Assembly: GCA_964019155.1 (NCBI GenBank)
Contig: OZ025246.1
Span: 327,330-391,329 of the forward strand
Direction of reading: 5' to 3'
DNA from: Osedax fenrisi
Lineage: Eukaryota > Annelida > Polychaeta > Sabellida > Siboglinidae
Length of the DNA stretch: 64,000 bases
The notes below the pieces were generated by a model. That model did not search any database and was not told the origin of the DNA. It saw nothing but the letters and a program-made list of their open reading frames with translations. The stretch's first letter is position 1; every line of letters begins with the position of its first letter. Below are positions 22,205 through 33,423 of the stretch, one piece after another. The position numbers were made by a program, and so were the translations under genes.

Positions 22205-22980
22205 CCTTTCTACTATCCATCCCTACCTTACAATCCGTAACAACTCTTGGTTTCACCATCAACTCCCTCATAGATTACTCTGACCACATATCTATAATGA
22301 TTCGCAATGCCAACTATATTCTTTATAACATTAGAAAATCACGCAATAAATTGATTTTTTCAATGACTAACAGTCTAATACACTCGTTAGTCTTCAGTAG
22401 ACTTATATACTGCTGCTCACTTCTATGTAATCTACCCCTAAAGCTTATGCTTAAACTTGAGATGATACAACGACGTGCTATATGCACCCTTTATAAACTG
22501 AAGTTCTCTTCAATAGTGTCAATATCTACCCTAATGTGGTCACTCGGCTGGCTTAAGTTTAGGTATCTCTGCAGGTATCAACTGTATCAGCTAGGTATAA
22601 TCTAGGTATCCCTACAGACTACTATGCATCACCCATAAGGTGATATATCTTAGATCTCCCGAATACCTAGCAGACTTATCAATATTCAGACCATTAGTCA
22701 AGCTAGCAGGAAATGTCACACGATGAAAATTGTTAAACGCTCGACTATCTCTGCTCACTCTGAATCTGCTTTCTCAGTGGTAGCTCCAAAATACTGGAAT
22801 TCTCTTCCATATGAAATTAGGTGTTTAAAATCCCTGTCACTATTTAAATGTAAACTCTCCACGCACCTATTAACATTGTAACCTACTCTTTTCCTTTATT
22901 TTGATTGTACTTTATTTATTTTATTTTTGTTTCCATCTCATGACGCCTATAACCACCACGGGATTTTGTCAATAAAATAT
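22205..22980 (+). pseudogene. 3' fragment of an L2/CR1-type LINE
   Basis: The C-terminal part of a reverse transcriptase ORF is readable: TTLGFTINSLIDYSDHIS, then ANYILYNIRKSRNK, HSLVFSRLIYCCSLLCNLP, MIQRRAICTLYKLK. After a frame break near 22605 come AFSVVAPKYWNSLPYEIR and SLFKCKLSTHLLTL with a TAA at about 22881. This order (SRLDYCNSLL, VQN.A.R, AFS.AAP.LWNSLP, FK..LKTHL) is typical of L2/CR1-clade LINE C-termini. The catalytic fingers and palm are missing (5' truncation). A short 3' UTR ends GTCAATAAAATATT. Confidence 0.8.
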
Positions 22981-22985
22981 TTTAA

Positions 22986-23695
22986 AATAATAATATATAT
23001 ATATATTTATAATTAAATAATATCCAAATCCCCTTTCCAAAGGCTTTTCTATATATGTTATTATATATAACCTGTATATATATATATAATATATATATTA
23101 TATATATATATAAATTATATATGTCTAATGTGTAATATAGTACAACAAAATAGAAATTATTAATTAATTTACATTTTATAAACTTCATTTATAACAATAT
23201 AAATTATAATATAATAATTAATTAAAATTAAATTATAACAATAATTTAAATTTATTTTTTGAAATCATTAATTAATCAATACAATTATTTTTTAGTTTAT
23301 AAAGTGCATTGTTTTTATTATTGTTTAATTATTATATCATTTTAAATATTGTATACAAAATTAGCCCAAAGTATATACATAGTAAAATAATACAAGTATA
23401 CTTGATATAATATAAATATTAATATAAAGTTTATATTATAAACTATATATATATATAATATATATTCTAAAAAATAATTAATTAATTGATATTTTATATA
23501 CACTATTTATATACACATATTTATGTACTATCATTTATAATGATATAAATTATAATATAATAATTAATTAAATTGTAACAATAATGTGAATTGTTTTTTA
23601 TGAAAATGATTGAATTCATTAACAATACAATTAACATTTAGTTTATAAAGTGAATTGTTTTTATTATTTTGTAATGAATATATTATATATATATA
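22986..23695. other. AT-rich sequence, no gene seen
   Basis: Two segments, about 23190-23350 and 23530-23680, share TTATAATATAATAATTAATTA and GTTTATAAAGTG blocks: an imperfect direct duplication left of the hAT insertion. Confidence 0.5.
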
Positions 23696-23939
23696 CAGGG
23701 GCGGATACAGGAATTTTTCAAGGGGGGGCTGACATTCAAATAAAAGTATATTTTTAAAATAATACTATGATACTATTAACTATGATACTATTCAATTGAA
23801 TAATATTGTTGTATATATAAATTAAATAGAATAATATTTTATATGTTATTGAATAAAAACTATTAATACAATATATTAATCAATTGTATTCTTCTTGGAT
23901 TACGTAATTCAAATGCATCATGTCTGGCAACCCATCTCG

Positions 23940-25420
23940 TTTTACTTTAACTAATTTCTTTTTAGAAGATTCAACACAAATTTGTGTAATATTTTCATCT
24001 AATAAACTTTGCCTCTTAGCAGAATATTAAAAAAATATGCAGATTTCTAATAATATGCCTATTATATTTTTAATTAACGGCATTTTGCATTTATTTACTA
24101 TTGATATATTTAAAAAATGTTACCTGCAGTATACATATGTTGCTTTAGTGTTCTTATTCAGATTTATAGTTGACGCTCCTTTTACTTTGCCAGACATATT
24201 TCCTGCTCCATAGTATCCTTACCCTCTTAAATTTTCAATATGTAATTCAGATTTAGTTAGTATATCCATAATCAAGTTAGCTTTACTTTCTCAACTAAGA
24301 TTTTCATATCCTATGAAAGAATTAAACTTTTCAGTGATACACTTACCATTATAATATCTAATTTCAAAAGCCATTTGTTCAGTATTATATACATCTGTGG
24401 TTTCATCAGCTAGTACACTAAAATATTTAGCTTTTTTTATATCATCAATTATAATTGAAGAATAATTATTCTTTCTTTAATATATTCACCATATTCAAAT
24501 ATCAATTCATTCTGTGTTGTTTTTGAGGTGTATTTAGCATTTTTATAACACATTAATAAAGTGTTCTTTTAAAATATCATGTCCAGAGTTTATACATTGT
24601 TTTAGAAGTGCATTGAAATTTCCTAGATTAAAATGTGGATCAGTAGAATACTCATTATGACCATGTAATGAAATATTGTGTATTCTATAAAGAATTATTA
24701 TATCTAAAGGGGGTATCCTACAAGTATTTCCGGCAAGATGCCGGAAATATTTTAACTTTAAAATGATTTTCTATCAAGTTAACTACAATTTTAGTGGGAA
24801 ACCCCCTTACTTTCCGGCAACTTGCCTGAAATATAATAACTTTATAGGAGATATCCTATTACAACTTGATATACAAAATTGTAAAGTTACAATATATCAG
24901 TTAAGTTTCCGGAAAATCTTATATAGGTGGTATAGTGGGATACCCCCTTAATATTGATTTCAATTTTGCACTGTTGCATTACATTTTCTTACATATGTTA
25001 TTATTGACTTATATTATAGCTGATTGCAGAAGCATGCTTCTTATTTTCTATCACTGCAATACAACGAGAATTTTCTTCCAAAGAGTTATTGTGGTAAATA
25101 GTTGATTCATCTTTTCTTAAATCTGCAATCGCATCTTTAAACTTAATCATGGACGAAGTAACACATTTTCCAACTTGATTGTGATTAATTTTTAAATGAA
25201 AAACACATGGTATATAAAATCCGCTATTTAAATATTCACTGTAGGATAACCAATAATATGTGTGTAACCACTTCATTTGAAATGTACGAGTATTTCCATT
25301 TTCTTTATGTGATTTATAAACGTAATCTTTGATGGATTGTTGTGCGAGTATTTTATATAGCAGAAGATACCCTTCTGCGAGTGTTTTACTTGTTAATTCA
25401 TTATAAATAGTGCCAATATC
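23940..25420 (-). pseudogene. hAT transposase (DUF4371/ZMYM-like), broken
   Basis: On the minus strand, near 25276-25001, an open stretch reads KWLHTYYWLSYSEYLNSGFY, then IPCVFHL and FKDAIADLRKDESTIYHNNS: the WL.YS…D..(F/Y)C..C…F…F..W..A…L..HE.S..H zinc-finger region, here with Ile for the first Cys. Further along (about 24440-24330) come FSVLADETTDVYNTEQMAF and IRYY, the ADETTD acid motif of the hAT RNase-H-like core. Stops and a nested MITE at 24708 separate the parts. No functional protein is possible. Confidence 0.75.
24708..24948. mobile_element. AGGGGGTATCC MITE, copy 1 (nested in hAT)
   Basis: The ends are AGGGGGTATCCTAC and GTGGGATACCCCCT, flanked by TAA on both sides. It contains the palindrome TTTCCGGCAAGATGCCGGAAA at its left and a related TTTCCGGCAACTTGCCTGAAA in the middle. 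A TAA duplication would suit PIF/Harbinger-type elements (inference). A second copy is at 44438-44816. Confidence 0.75.
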
Positions 25421-25596
25421 TTTAAATTAGATTAAAATTAATGAATATACTTAAAATAAAATATGTATAAACCTACCTACAATTATAATTGATATTGAAT
25501 GTTTTGCTGATTTAACCATATTATTTATTTTAAAATCATATATTTTACAATCATGAGGGGGGGGGGCTAGAGCCCCCCTAGCCCCCCCTGTATCCG

Positions 25597-25599
25597 CCC

Positions 25600-25641
<42 letters not shown>
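25597..25641. repeat. (AT)n next to the hAT end
   Basis: TA tract forming the right flank of the hAT element; another TA tract borders its left end. Confidence 0.8.
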
Positions 25642-25647
<6 letters not shown>

Positions 25648-25900
25648 CACTAAATAAATATATTACTCTTTTATTAAATAATTTTTATTAAATTATTTAT
25701 GTATATAATATATATATATATATATAGTTTGCAATATATGTATATGAAATCCTACTGGTATTAAATTATACAGTAGAAAATATATATATTTTATAAAATA
25801 GAATATTTCAATTATAACTCCAATTACTAGTAATAGCAAGTATTACTATAATTATTCTAAATAATAATTAAAAGATATATAATAATTGTTTTATTTTCAG

Positions 25901-26205
25901 AGGGGCTTATTTATCCATCAAAATTGATGACTGGAAATATAATTATATTAGAAAAAATTTGCAGACAAAATATTGATCATTTTATTCACTTAAAAAACTT
26001 AAAAAGTAACCTAGTTAATTTAATGATGAGAATAAGTTATAATCCAATATTGTGTGATAAAGAAAATTGCAAATTAAATTTACGAATTTCAATATTATTT
26101 ACTAATATCAGATTATATTTTCTTTTAAAAAAGGAGAGTGAAATCAAAGTCGGCAAAAGTGTATTAAGTAGAAATAGAAAAATATTAAAATTTCAAAATT
26201 TATAA
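25901..26205 (+). pseudogene. P-type transposase 3' exon
   Basis: After TTTTATTTTCAG the frame reads GGLIYPSKLMTGNIIILEKI and ends with LRISILFTNIRLYFLLKKES, then SRNRKILKFQNL and TAA. A splice acceptor followed by GGL..PS…E..F, and a C-terminus of the type R(L/I)…RL…SR..K..KF..L, is the pattern of P-element/THAP9-like transposase last exons (family knowledge, by eye). The exon itself is stop-free. The THAP zinc finger and RNase-H core exons were not found. A second AGAGGGGCT after TTTACAG at 26544 looks like a duplicated acceptor. Confidence 0.6.
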
Positions 26206-27178
26206 TAAAATTATATAAATTATATTTATTATTTATTCAATATTTTATACAAATAATTAATAGGTACCTAAACTAATATTATTAACAATTCTCATTTATT
26301 AAAATGTAAGTATTTTTATATGTAGTTTAAAAATATAAATTACAATGGGAACACATTATTTGTATATATTTGATATTAGTAACATTAAAAATAAATTATA
26401 TAAATAAAGTAACCCATATTTTAAGTAATAATATATTTGAGGAGTGCCAGATGTTTCATTTAAGGATTCCATTTAAGGATTCCATACACACTTCTTATAG
26501 GGAAATTAAAGAAAATATATTTGATATAAACGTTGTATATTTACAGAAGAGGGGCTGAAGTACATATATTAGATACATATTCATGACATACATAGAAAGT
26601 GATAAATGATAGGATGATATAGTAGATAAATATCTGGTCTGTGTCAAATTTTACTCCCCACTTGTTTTGGTTACTATTCATATGGTCAAATTTAATATAA
26701 TCATTTCTGTAGATGACATAGGCTACTATTGTACATGATACACCAATATAGTAAATTCACATGTAGTATATATTGTAAGATACAATTAAATTAGTTGGTA
26801 TTATAATTTTTAATTACATAATGATACATCTAAAATATCTAAAATTTGAACTCGGCAAATGTAATTAAAATAAATGAGGACCATATTCGATATTCTCCAA
26901 TTATCCATTCTAAATTATTTATTACCATACTATAGTATACTTATTTGTAAACAATAATATATATTAAATACATATAGTTTGTGATAAGGTATATAAGGTA
27001 TAATTTTATTTTGTAAATAAGGTATATAATTTTTAAATTAGTCGTATATAAAATGTAGGTTTTAATGTAATTTTTTGTAATTCCTATAATATTATATATT
27101 AAATATAGGCTATATTATTTTTGAAAAAGTTATATTATATATAAAATAAAATGTAAATCTTGTGAATATACCATATAT

Positions 27179-27224
<46 letters not shown>

Positions 27225-27289
27225 ATAGTATTTTACTAAATATAAAAATAAAATTATAATAATAAAACAAATAGAAACTATTCATAATA
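26206..27289. other. AT-rich sequence, no gene seen
   Basis: Interior of the 9 kb element. (AT)n lies at 27181-27222. A short direct repeat TTTAAGGATTCCA occurs twice near 26460-26485. Confidence 0.55.
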
Positions 27290-28088
27290 TTGAATTTGCC
27301 TATTTAAAAATAATTTTGAAAGATGGGTATGTATAAAATATGGCGAATTTAAAATCTGATAAGTTGTGGTGGTTGTATATAATAGTTATATTTTTGTAAA
27401 CTCAGTACAAATATTTAAGACTTGTAAAACATATGTACATACTTAGTTAATAACTACAGATAATATATCAAGGGTTCAACTAATTATATAATATTATATT
27501 ATTATATAATAATTATATATTAAATATATTATATTCCATAAAATATTTTTATTTTAAATTATTTGTATCTTTTAATGCAAATACAAATTATAATGTAAAA
27601 TATGGCATGTAATATAATTATTATAATAATATATACTTATATATTACATATATTATAAATATATATAACATTATCATGATATTCAATTAATAATTAATTT
27701 AATAATTTATAAATTGTTTTAGAATATTTAAAATCAGTACGCATTTTGATATACATAAAATTTATGAAAATCAATTTTATAGTTATATATATAGTATACA
27801 CATATTTTAATTATAATATTATATTAAATATATATATATATAAATATAAATTAATTTATTTAATAAATATTAACGGTGAATAATACAAATTGTAAGTATA
27901 TACATTAATATAAGCTAGATAATTATATTATAATTATAATTCATAATAATTATTTAAAATTAAAAGTGATGATTAAATATTAATCATGACTAGGAGCGCC
28001 ATCTTTCCGTAGGCATTACGGTTAAAAAACGATTTCACGTAGAGATAGAGAGTGGTATATCTTTCCTTCGGAAAATCTTTGATACTAT

Positions 28089-28564
28089 ATAAGTAAATTT
28101 ATGAATTTAATTTATATTTTATGTAGAATATGTATAGGGGTATAGGTGTTATAAATTATAACTTATAATATCCCAAGCTATTGTTTACAGTTTTTTTATT
28201 CTATTGATTTTCTTTAGAAATAAAATATATTTTAAATAGATTTCAATTAATTATTATGCAATATGGTATAGGGATATGGATTATTATTTTCTGATATTAC
28301 AGAATACATTTAGTTAATTATTAAATAATATAACCCTTGGAATATAACTTATATAATATGAACACTTTCAAAGAATGATATGAATTATAAATTATAATTT
28401 ATATTCACAAATATATATTAAATATCAAAAATATATATAATTTATATTAAATATCAAAAAATGTGTATATAAGAAATATTCTTAATAATATATAATACAA
28501 ATATTTAGACAGGATAGATTTAGATTATCCGATGAATGATTTGAAGAGCTATGGTATATAAGGT
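28089..28564. other. AT-rich sequence, no gene seen
   Basis: A partial duplication AATATATATTAAATATCAAAA is present near 28400-28460. Nothing else is recognised. Confidence 0.5.
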
Positions 28565-28735
28565 GTAATACAAATGTAATTTAATATTGAATGTGTTAAT
28601 ATTTGTATTTGATAAAATGTATTTGTATTTGTATAACAAATTTAATAAATATTTGTATTTGTATTTGATTCTTTAAGAAAAATGTAATTGTATTTGTATT
28701 TGGTAGTGTGTTTGACCCCAACCCTGGACTAGGCG
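28565..28735. mobile_element. hAT-like MITE remnant (GTATTTG-rich), copy 2
   Basis: Repeated ATTTGTATTTG motifs end with GTGTTTGACCCCAACCCTGG, the complement of a CCAGGGTTGGGG-type end. It corresponds to 18456-18610 in reverse orientation at its end. Confidence 0.5.
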
Positions 28736-29092
28736 CCATAGGGGAAAGATTTGTGACGATGTGTTAACTTAACATACATCTATATCACATACAACACTGA
28801 CTACATGCATCTCTATCACATACAACACTGACTACATAGCTTCTTCTCACCTCTGTTACTTCACCTGTGAAATAGGTCAGGTGATCTGTCATTTATTCCA
28901 TTTGGTCTGTTTCTTTTACTTGGCAAGTTAGGTGTTTGTCAATCTATCATATCTTGTGATATATATGTGTGTGTATATATGTATATATATAATTTCTTTG
29001 AATTCTATATATTATAATAACATTATTTTACAATTGTAAAATTAAAATACGTCTGTAAAATAAGTTGTACAAAATTCAATATAAATAAGTAT
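28736..29092. other. GC-richer stretch with a 28 bp direct repeat and a weak exon candidate
   Basis: CATCTATATCACATACAACACTGACTACAT is followed by CATCTCTATCACATACAACACTGACTACAT. On the minus strand about 28925-28868 reads NLPSKRNRPNGINDRSPDLF before CACAG|GTGAAG, a plausible but unproven exon. Confidence 0.35.
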
Positions 29093-29405
29093 CCCAGCAA
29101 ACAATTTCGGCAGATTTAAAGCAGAATTAAAGCAGTAACGAAAGTTAAAACCGATTTTAAGTAGAATTAAATCAGATTAAAATATATCTTATATGTGATG
29201 ATTATTAAATCAGAATTAAACCAGAATTAAATCAGAATTAAAGCAGATTTTAATAGTTATTTATTAAAGCAGTATATATCTGCTTTAAAAACGTTTTAAA
29301 TATAGAAAATCATTAATTAAAGCAGATTCTAAAGCATAATGTTCGACAATCTGCTTTAAATTTATTGTTTAATCTGCTTTAAATCTGCTGAAATTGTTTG
29401 CTGGG
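29093..29405. mobile_element. CCCAGCAAACA MITE
   Basis: CCCAGCAAACAATTTCGGCA and its complement at the right give terminal inverted repeats of over 30 bp, extendable outwards by GTAT/ATAC. The interior is built of AGCAGATTTAAAGCAGAATT-type subrepeats. 313 bp, no coding capacity. The superfamily is not assigned. Confidence 0.85.
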
Positions 29406-30079
29406 ATACTATTAAATTAAAAGTTCACAGGTAATTAAAGTTATCGCTAATAAATTAGCATTACAAATTATTTAAGAATAACATCCATCAACAATAGAAG
29501 TATAATCTAGTATTAGAAAATCATATTTAAAATTTTAAAATTATTTCGCAAACTTTTCTATAATCTGAATAAAATAAAAGCACAGATTATTATTAATACA
29601 ACTAATATATTATTATAATAGATATTTAATTCTCATACATAAATTAATATTTTAATAAATTAATGTAAGAATACTTACCTACCTACTTACTAACTTTAGT
29701 GAAGTCTGGTTCAACCCGTCTCTGCCATCTTACTCCAATCTTGTCAAACTGTAAATGAAGTTTATCATAAAGTTTTACATATTATTTATATAATACACAG
29801 TTAGTCTATATATAATATTAATACTAATTATATGTATAGTATATATTATTGTATCTATAGTATATTTATTAAGTTTGTTCTAATGGATTACACTTTATTA
29901 GTGAAAGGTTCACTATCATCAGTGATTCTATGCATTATTAGACTACTAACCATGTGATCATTGTAATACACTCCTTACTTAAGTGCAGGATAGCATATGG
30001 GCAATATCTCTACTTGTATTTTAAATGTATACAGGCCACGCTAAACCTCGGAATGACTAATTTTGTGTACTACATTTAC
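29406..30079 (-). other. AT-rich sequence with one exon candidate (29691-29748)
   Basis: On the minus strand CATTTACAG|TTTGACAAG opens a frame reading FDKIGVRWQRRVEPDFTKV and closes GTTA|GTAAGT, a consensus donor. The 58 bp have a clearly higher GC content than their surroundings. The product is not identified. No neighbouring exon is certain. Confidence 0.4.
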
Positions 30080-30262
30080 GATATAATAATAATATAACTA
30101 ATGTAAGATATTATAACATTATGTCTAGAGGGCAATCATTAATAATATAACTAATGTAAGATATTATAACATTATGTCTAGAGGGCAATCATTAATATTG
30201 TAACTAATGTAAGATATTATAACATTATGTCTAGAGGGCAATCATTAATAATATAACTAGTC
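30080..30262. repeat. 53 bp satellite, short block
   Basis: Just over three units of the same 53 bp monomer that forms the long array from 33424 (core TTATGTCTAGAGGGCAATCA). It is separated from the main array by 3.2 kb of foreign sequence. Confidence 0.95.
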
Positions 30263-33050
30263 TCCATATATATTATTTCTCTTAATCGACGTAGTCGTCG
30301 TCGTCTTGGTACAATTGGAATATGGAGCGAAGCGAGCCCCGAGATATAGCGTAAGCTATATCGAGAAATTTCAAACTTTTTCCACATTTATAAATCTAAT
30401 ACCCTCTAGATAATAAATCGTCGATAATATTTATATATATCGATTATATAATTAGGACACGGTTAGTATACGTGATTTACATATAATTTTATATATTTAT
30501 ATATTTATTCTATTTATAAATATTCTATTCATCGATCTAGGCATTCTATTGTTCTCTCGATTCTCTATGGCGGAGATAGGTAAAAATCTCTATATCGCGT
30601 ATACGGACGACATAAAATACGTTATATACGAAATTTTTTCACCAGTTACTAATATTACTCGAACCCTAATAATACTAGATTTCGTTAAATTTAAATTTCG
30701 AGTTTATAAAAAAAAATGTCCTATCTCCGCCGTTAAAAAAAAAATTACGAAATATTTTCGTTAACGTACAAATTCTACGGGCGATCTTATATCGCGTATA
30801 CGGACGACATAAAATACGTTATATACGCATTTTTTTCGACAGATACTATTAATACTTCGACTCCAATAATACTAGATTTCGTTAAATTTAATTTCGAGAT
30901 TATAAATGTTTTTTTCCTATCTCCGCCGTTAAAAAAAAATTTACGAAATATTTTCGTTAACGTAAAAATTCTACGGGCGATCTTATAGCGCGTATACGGG
31001 CGTTATAAAATACGTTATATACGCATTTTTTTCGCGATATATTAAATGTATACTATATAGATACTAAATTAGTAATAATATTACGATATAATTACGATAT
31101 AATTAGTAAACGAGTAATATATACTATACGTACTATATTTATATATTTATATATTTATTCTATTTATAAATATTCTATTCATCGATCGAGGCATTATATT
31201 GTTTTCTCTATTCTCTATGGCGGAGATAGGTAGAAAGTCTATATCGCGTATACGGACGACATAAAATACATTATATACGAATTTTTTTCGCCCGATACAA
31301 ATATTACCCGAACCAGAATAATACTAGATTTCGTTAAATTTAAATTTCGAGTTTATAAAAAAAAATGTCCTATCTCCGCCGTTAAAAAAAAAATTACGAA
31401 ATATTTTCGTTAACGTACAAATTCTACGGGCGATCTTATATCGCGTATACGGACGACATAAAATACGTTATATACGCATTTTTTTCGCCCGATACTAATA
31501 AAACTTCGACTCCAATAATACTAGATTTCGTTAAAGTTAAATTTCGAGATTATAAATTTTTTTTTCCTATCTCTACCGTGTACAAATTTAAATTTATAAT
31601 ATTCGTATCGCGTAAAAAAATCGATAATATATAGATATAATTATAAAAATAACATTTATGACGAGTATTAATATATATCGTACGTACTAAATTTCAGTTA
31701 TTCGGTTTAACGAGTTTATAATAATTATTTCCTATCTCCGCCATATAAAAATAAATTATTAAAATTATTAGGTGATGTAAAAAATCAAAATCCACGATAA
31801 TGATTCGATTTCAATAATTTTAACTTTATTACATAGATAATTAAAATATAATATCGTGGTGTAAATCGTGATATCTAATATTTAATATTCTTCGAGCTAC
31901 AGCCGAAATAGTGAAAAATACGTGATTTTAGAGGGGTAAATTTGACCGACTTCCGGTAATGCGTTCGCTTCGATTATAATTTCAACGGATGCGGAGTACG
32001 AAAGTACCTAAAATAAAATGATAAAAACCATTAATATATGAAGCATTTGGGGTACGGATCGGTTTTAATATTTCACCAAAATTCATCGTACAAATTGGTC
32101 AAGAAAAAAAATTGCAATTTATAAAAAAAAAAAAAAATCTAATTTCTATTCTATAATGTTAATGGTAATGAGTAGATATAAATGTAGCCATCCGATATGC
32201 ATTTACTATGATTATTCGCCACATAAATGGCTTTAAAAAGTACATTTCCTATCTCCACCATGTACAAATTTGAATTTATAATATTTGTATCATGTAAAAC
32301 ATAGATAATCTATAATAATCATTGGATTTCCATATTTGTAACTTTATAATTTATAGTATAATTAATATAATTTCATTATTTTTTACTTATTTTAATAATA
32401 ATATAATATCTAGATATTAAAATAATTTAAATATTATCGAAAAGTATAGTAGTGTAAATATTATGAACTAATACATTTAATTATATTATAAATTTATAAA
32501 TTTATAACAACAATTATAAATTTATTAATATGTATATTCATTCGATGTGATAATAAATATATTATATAAGCATTATTTACTTATTTTATTATTATTATAC
32601 TATCTATATAATAAAATACTATAAATATATACGAATAATTCATTAGCGTATTATTTACAAATATATATAATTATATTTATAATTTTATAATTTTATAACA
32701 CAAATTATATATTTATAAAATATGAAATTCTATTTACTTGATATTTATAGATATATATATAGATATATTTTAATTATTTTAGTATTACTATACTATCAAT
32801 ATAATAAAATAATGTAAATATTATCAAATAAGTTATTATATTAATCGCTATTAATTATTATATTTATATTAATTTATTATATTTTAACATTTTACAAAAA
32901 AAATATATCTTTATAAAATAGATATACTTACAAAAATAAGATTACTAACTATTATAAATATATATCATACGTACTAGATTTCAGTTATTCAGTTTAACGA
33001 GTTTATAATAATTATTTCCTATCTCCGCCATGTAAAAATAAATTGTTCGA
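30263..33050. repeat. CpG-rich complex repeat block inside the satellite
   Basis: A 198 bp unit containing ATCGCGTATACGGACGACAT and AAAATACGTTATATACG starts near 30590, 30788, 30986, 31240 and 31438. A longer duplication of about 650 bp repeats 30492-31040 at 31138-31690. The motif CCTATCTCCGCC recurs near 30718, 30918, 31368, 31730 and 33016, with variants near 31566 and 32246 and inverse copies at 30568 and 31217. A frame at 30549-30764 reads MAEIGKNLYIAYTDDIKYVI but is broken in the sister copy, so coding is doubtful. From 31760 on the block becomes AT-rich. Confidence 0.8.
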
Positions 33051-33055
33051 CGCAC

Positions 33056-33423
33056 TTGGGTTTGGGTTTGGGTTTGGGTTTAGGTGGGTTTGATTGGGTT
33101 TGGGTTGGGTTAAGTTTTAATTTTGGTAGGTTTTTTTTAGCTGCATTACTTCCCGAGTTGGGTTGGGTTTGGGTTTGGGTTGGGGTTGGGTTCGGGTTTG
33201 GGTTTAGGTGGGTTGGGTTGGGTTTTGGTTTGGGTTTAGGTGGGTTTGGTTGGGTTTGGGTTGGGTTAAGTTTTAATTTTGGTAGGTTTTTTTTAGCTGC
33301 ATTACTTCCCGAGTTTGCCTATAAAAGTAGATTTTCACGGTTGTGGTTAAGTTGGGTTAAGTTTTAATTTTGGTGGTTTTTTTTAGCTGCATTACTTCCC
33401 GAGTTTACTTCCTGGGTTTGGGT
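33056..33423 (+). repeat. TTTGGG-rich repeat cluster, cassette-like copies 6a-c
   Basis: Three successive units each combine GGGTTTGGGTTTGGG or variants, GGTTAAGTTTTAATTTTGG, a T-run and AGCTGCATTACTTCCCGAG. They are tandem relatives of the cassette at 1378 and elsewhere. The open frame of 103 residues, rich in G, L, W and V, is only a translation of the repeat. Confidence 0.8.

Larger units (their letters stand above)
23696..25602 (-). mobile_element. hAT transposon (degenerate)
   Basis: The terminal inverted repeats are CAGGGGCGGATACAGG at 23696 and its complement ending 25602, with G/C-rich subterminal runs. Such ends are characteristic of hAT elements of the ZMYM/DUF4371 type. The flanks are (AT)n, so the expected 8 bp duplication cannot be judged. 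The transposase is on the minus strand and broken. Confidence 0.85.
19094..28081 (+). mobile_element. 9 kb P-like element with long inverted arms
   Basis: The ends are CAATGATTTTGCGAAAC at the left and the complement of CAAAGATTTTCCGAAGG at the right, both followed by AAAGATATACCACTC. ATACTAT at 19087-19093 and 28082-28088 is a perfect 7 bp duplication. The inverted arms are long: 19094-19706 plus 20040-20230 at the left match 27290-28081 at the right; the left arm is interrupted by a cassette foldback. Inside is a P-type transposase 3' exon (25901-26205). The interior also holds a second foldback, a LINE fragment and a hAT element. The ends match the 454 bp MITEs, so this may be their autonomous relative, now inactive. 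Confidence 0.75.

Noticed and set aside
22982..23188. Minus-strand frame rich in Y/I/N
   Set aside because: AT-rich chance frame overlapping the LINE 3' end and TA repeats.
30549..30764. Possible 71-residue gene MAEIGKNLYIAYTDD…
   Set aside because: The second copy of the same repeat at 31200 has frame breaks, and the sequence belongs to a tandem repeat. Kept only as a repeat.
33056..33367. 103-residue G/L/W-rich open frame
   Set aside because: It is only a translation of GGGTTT-type repeats, with no codon-level constraint visible.
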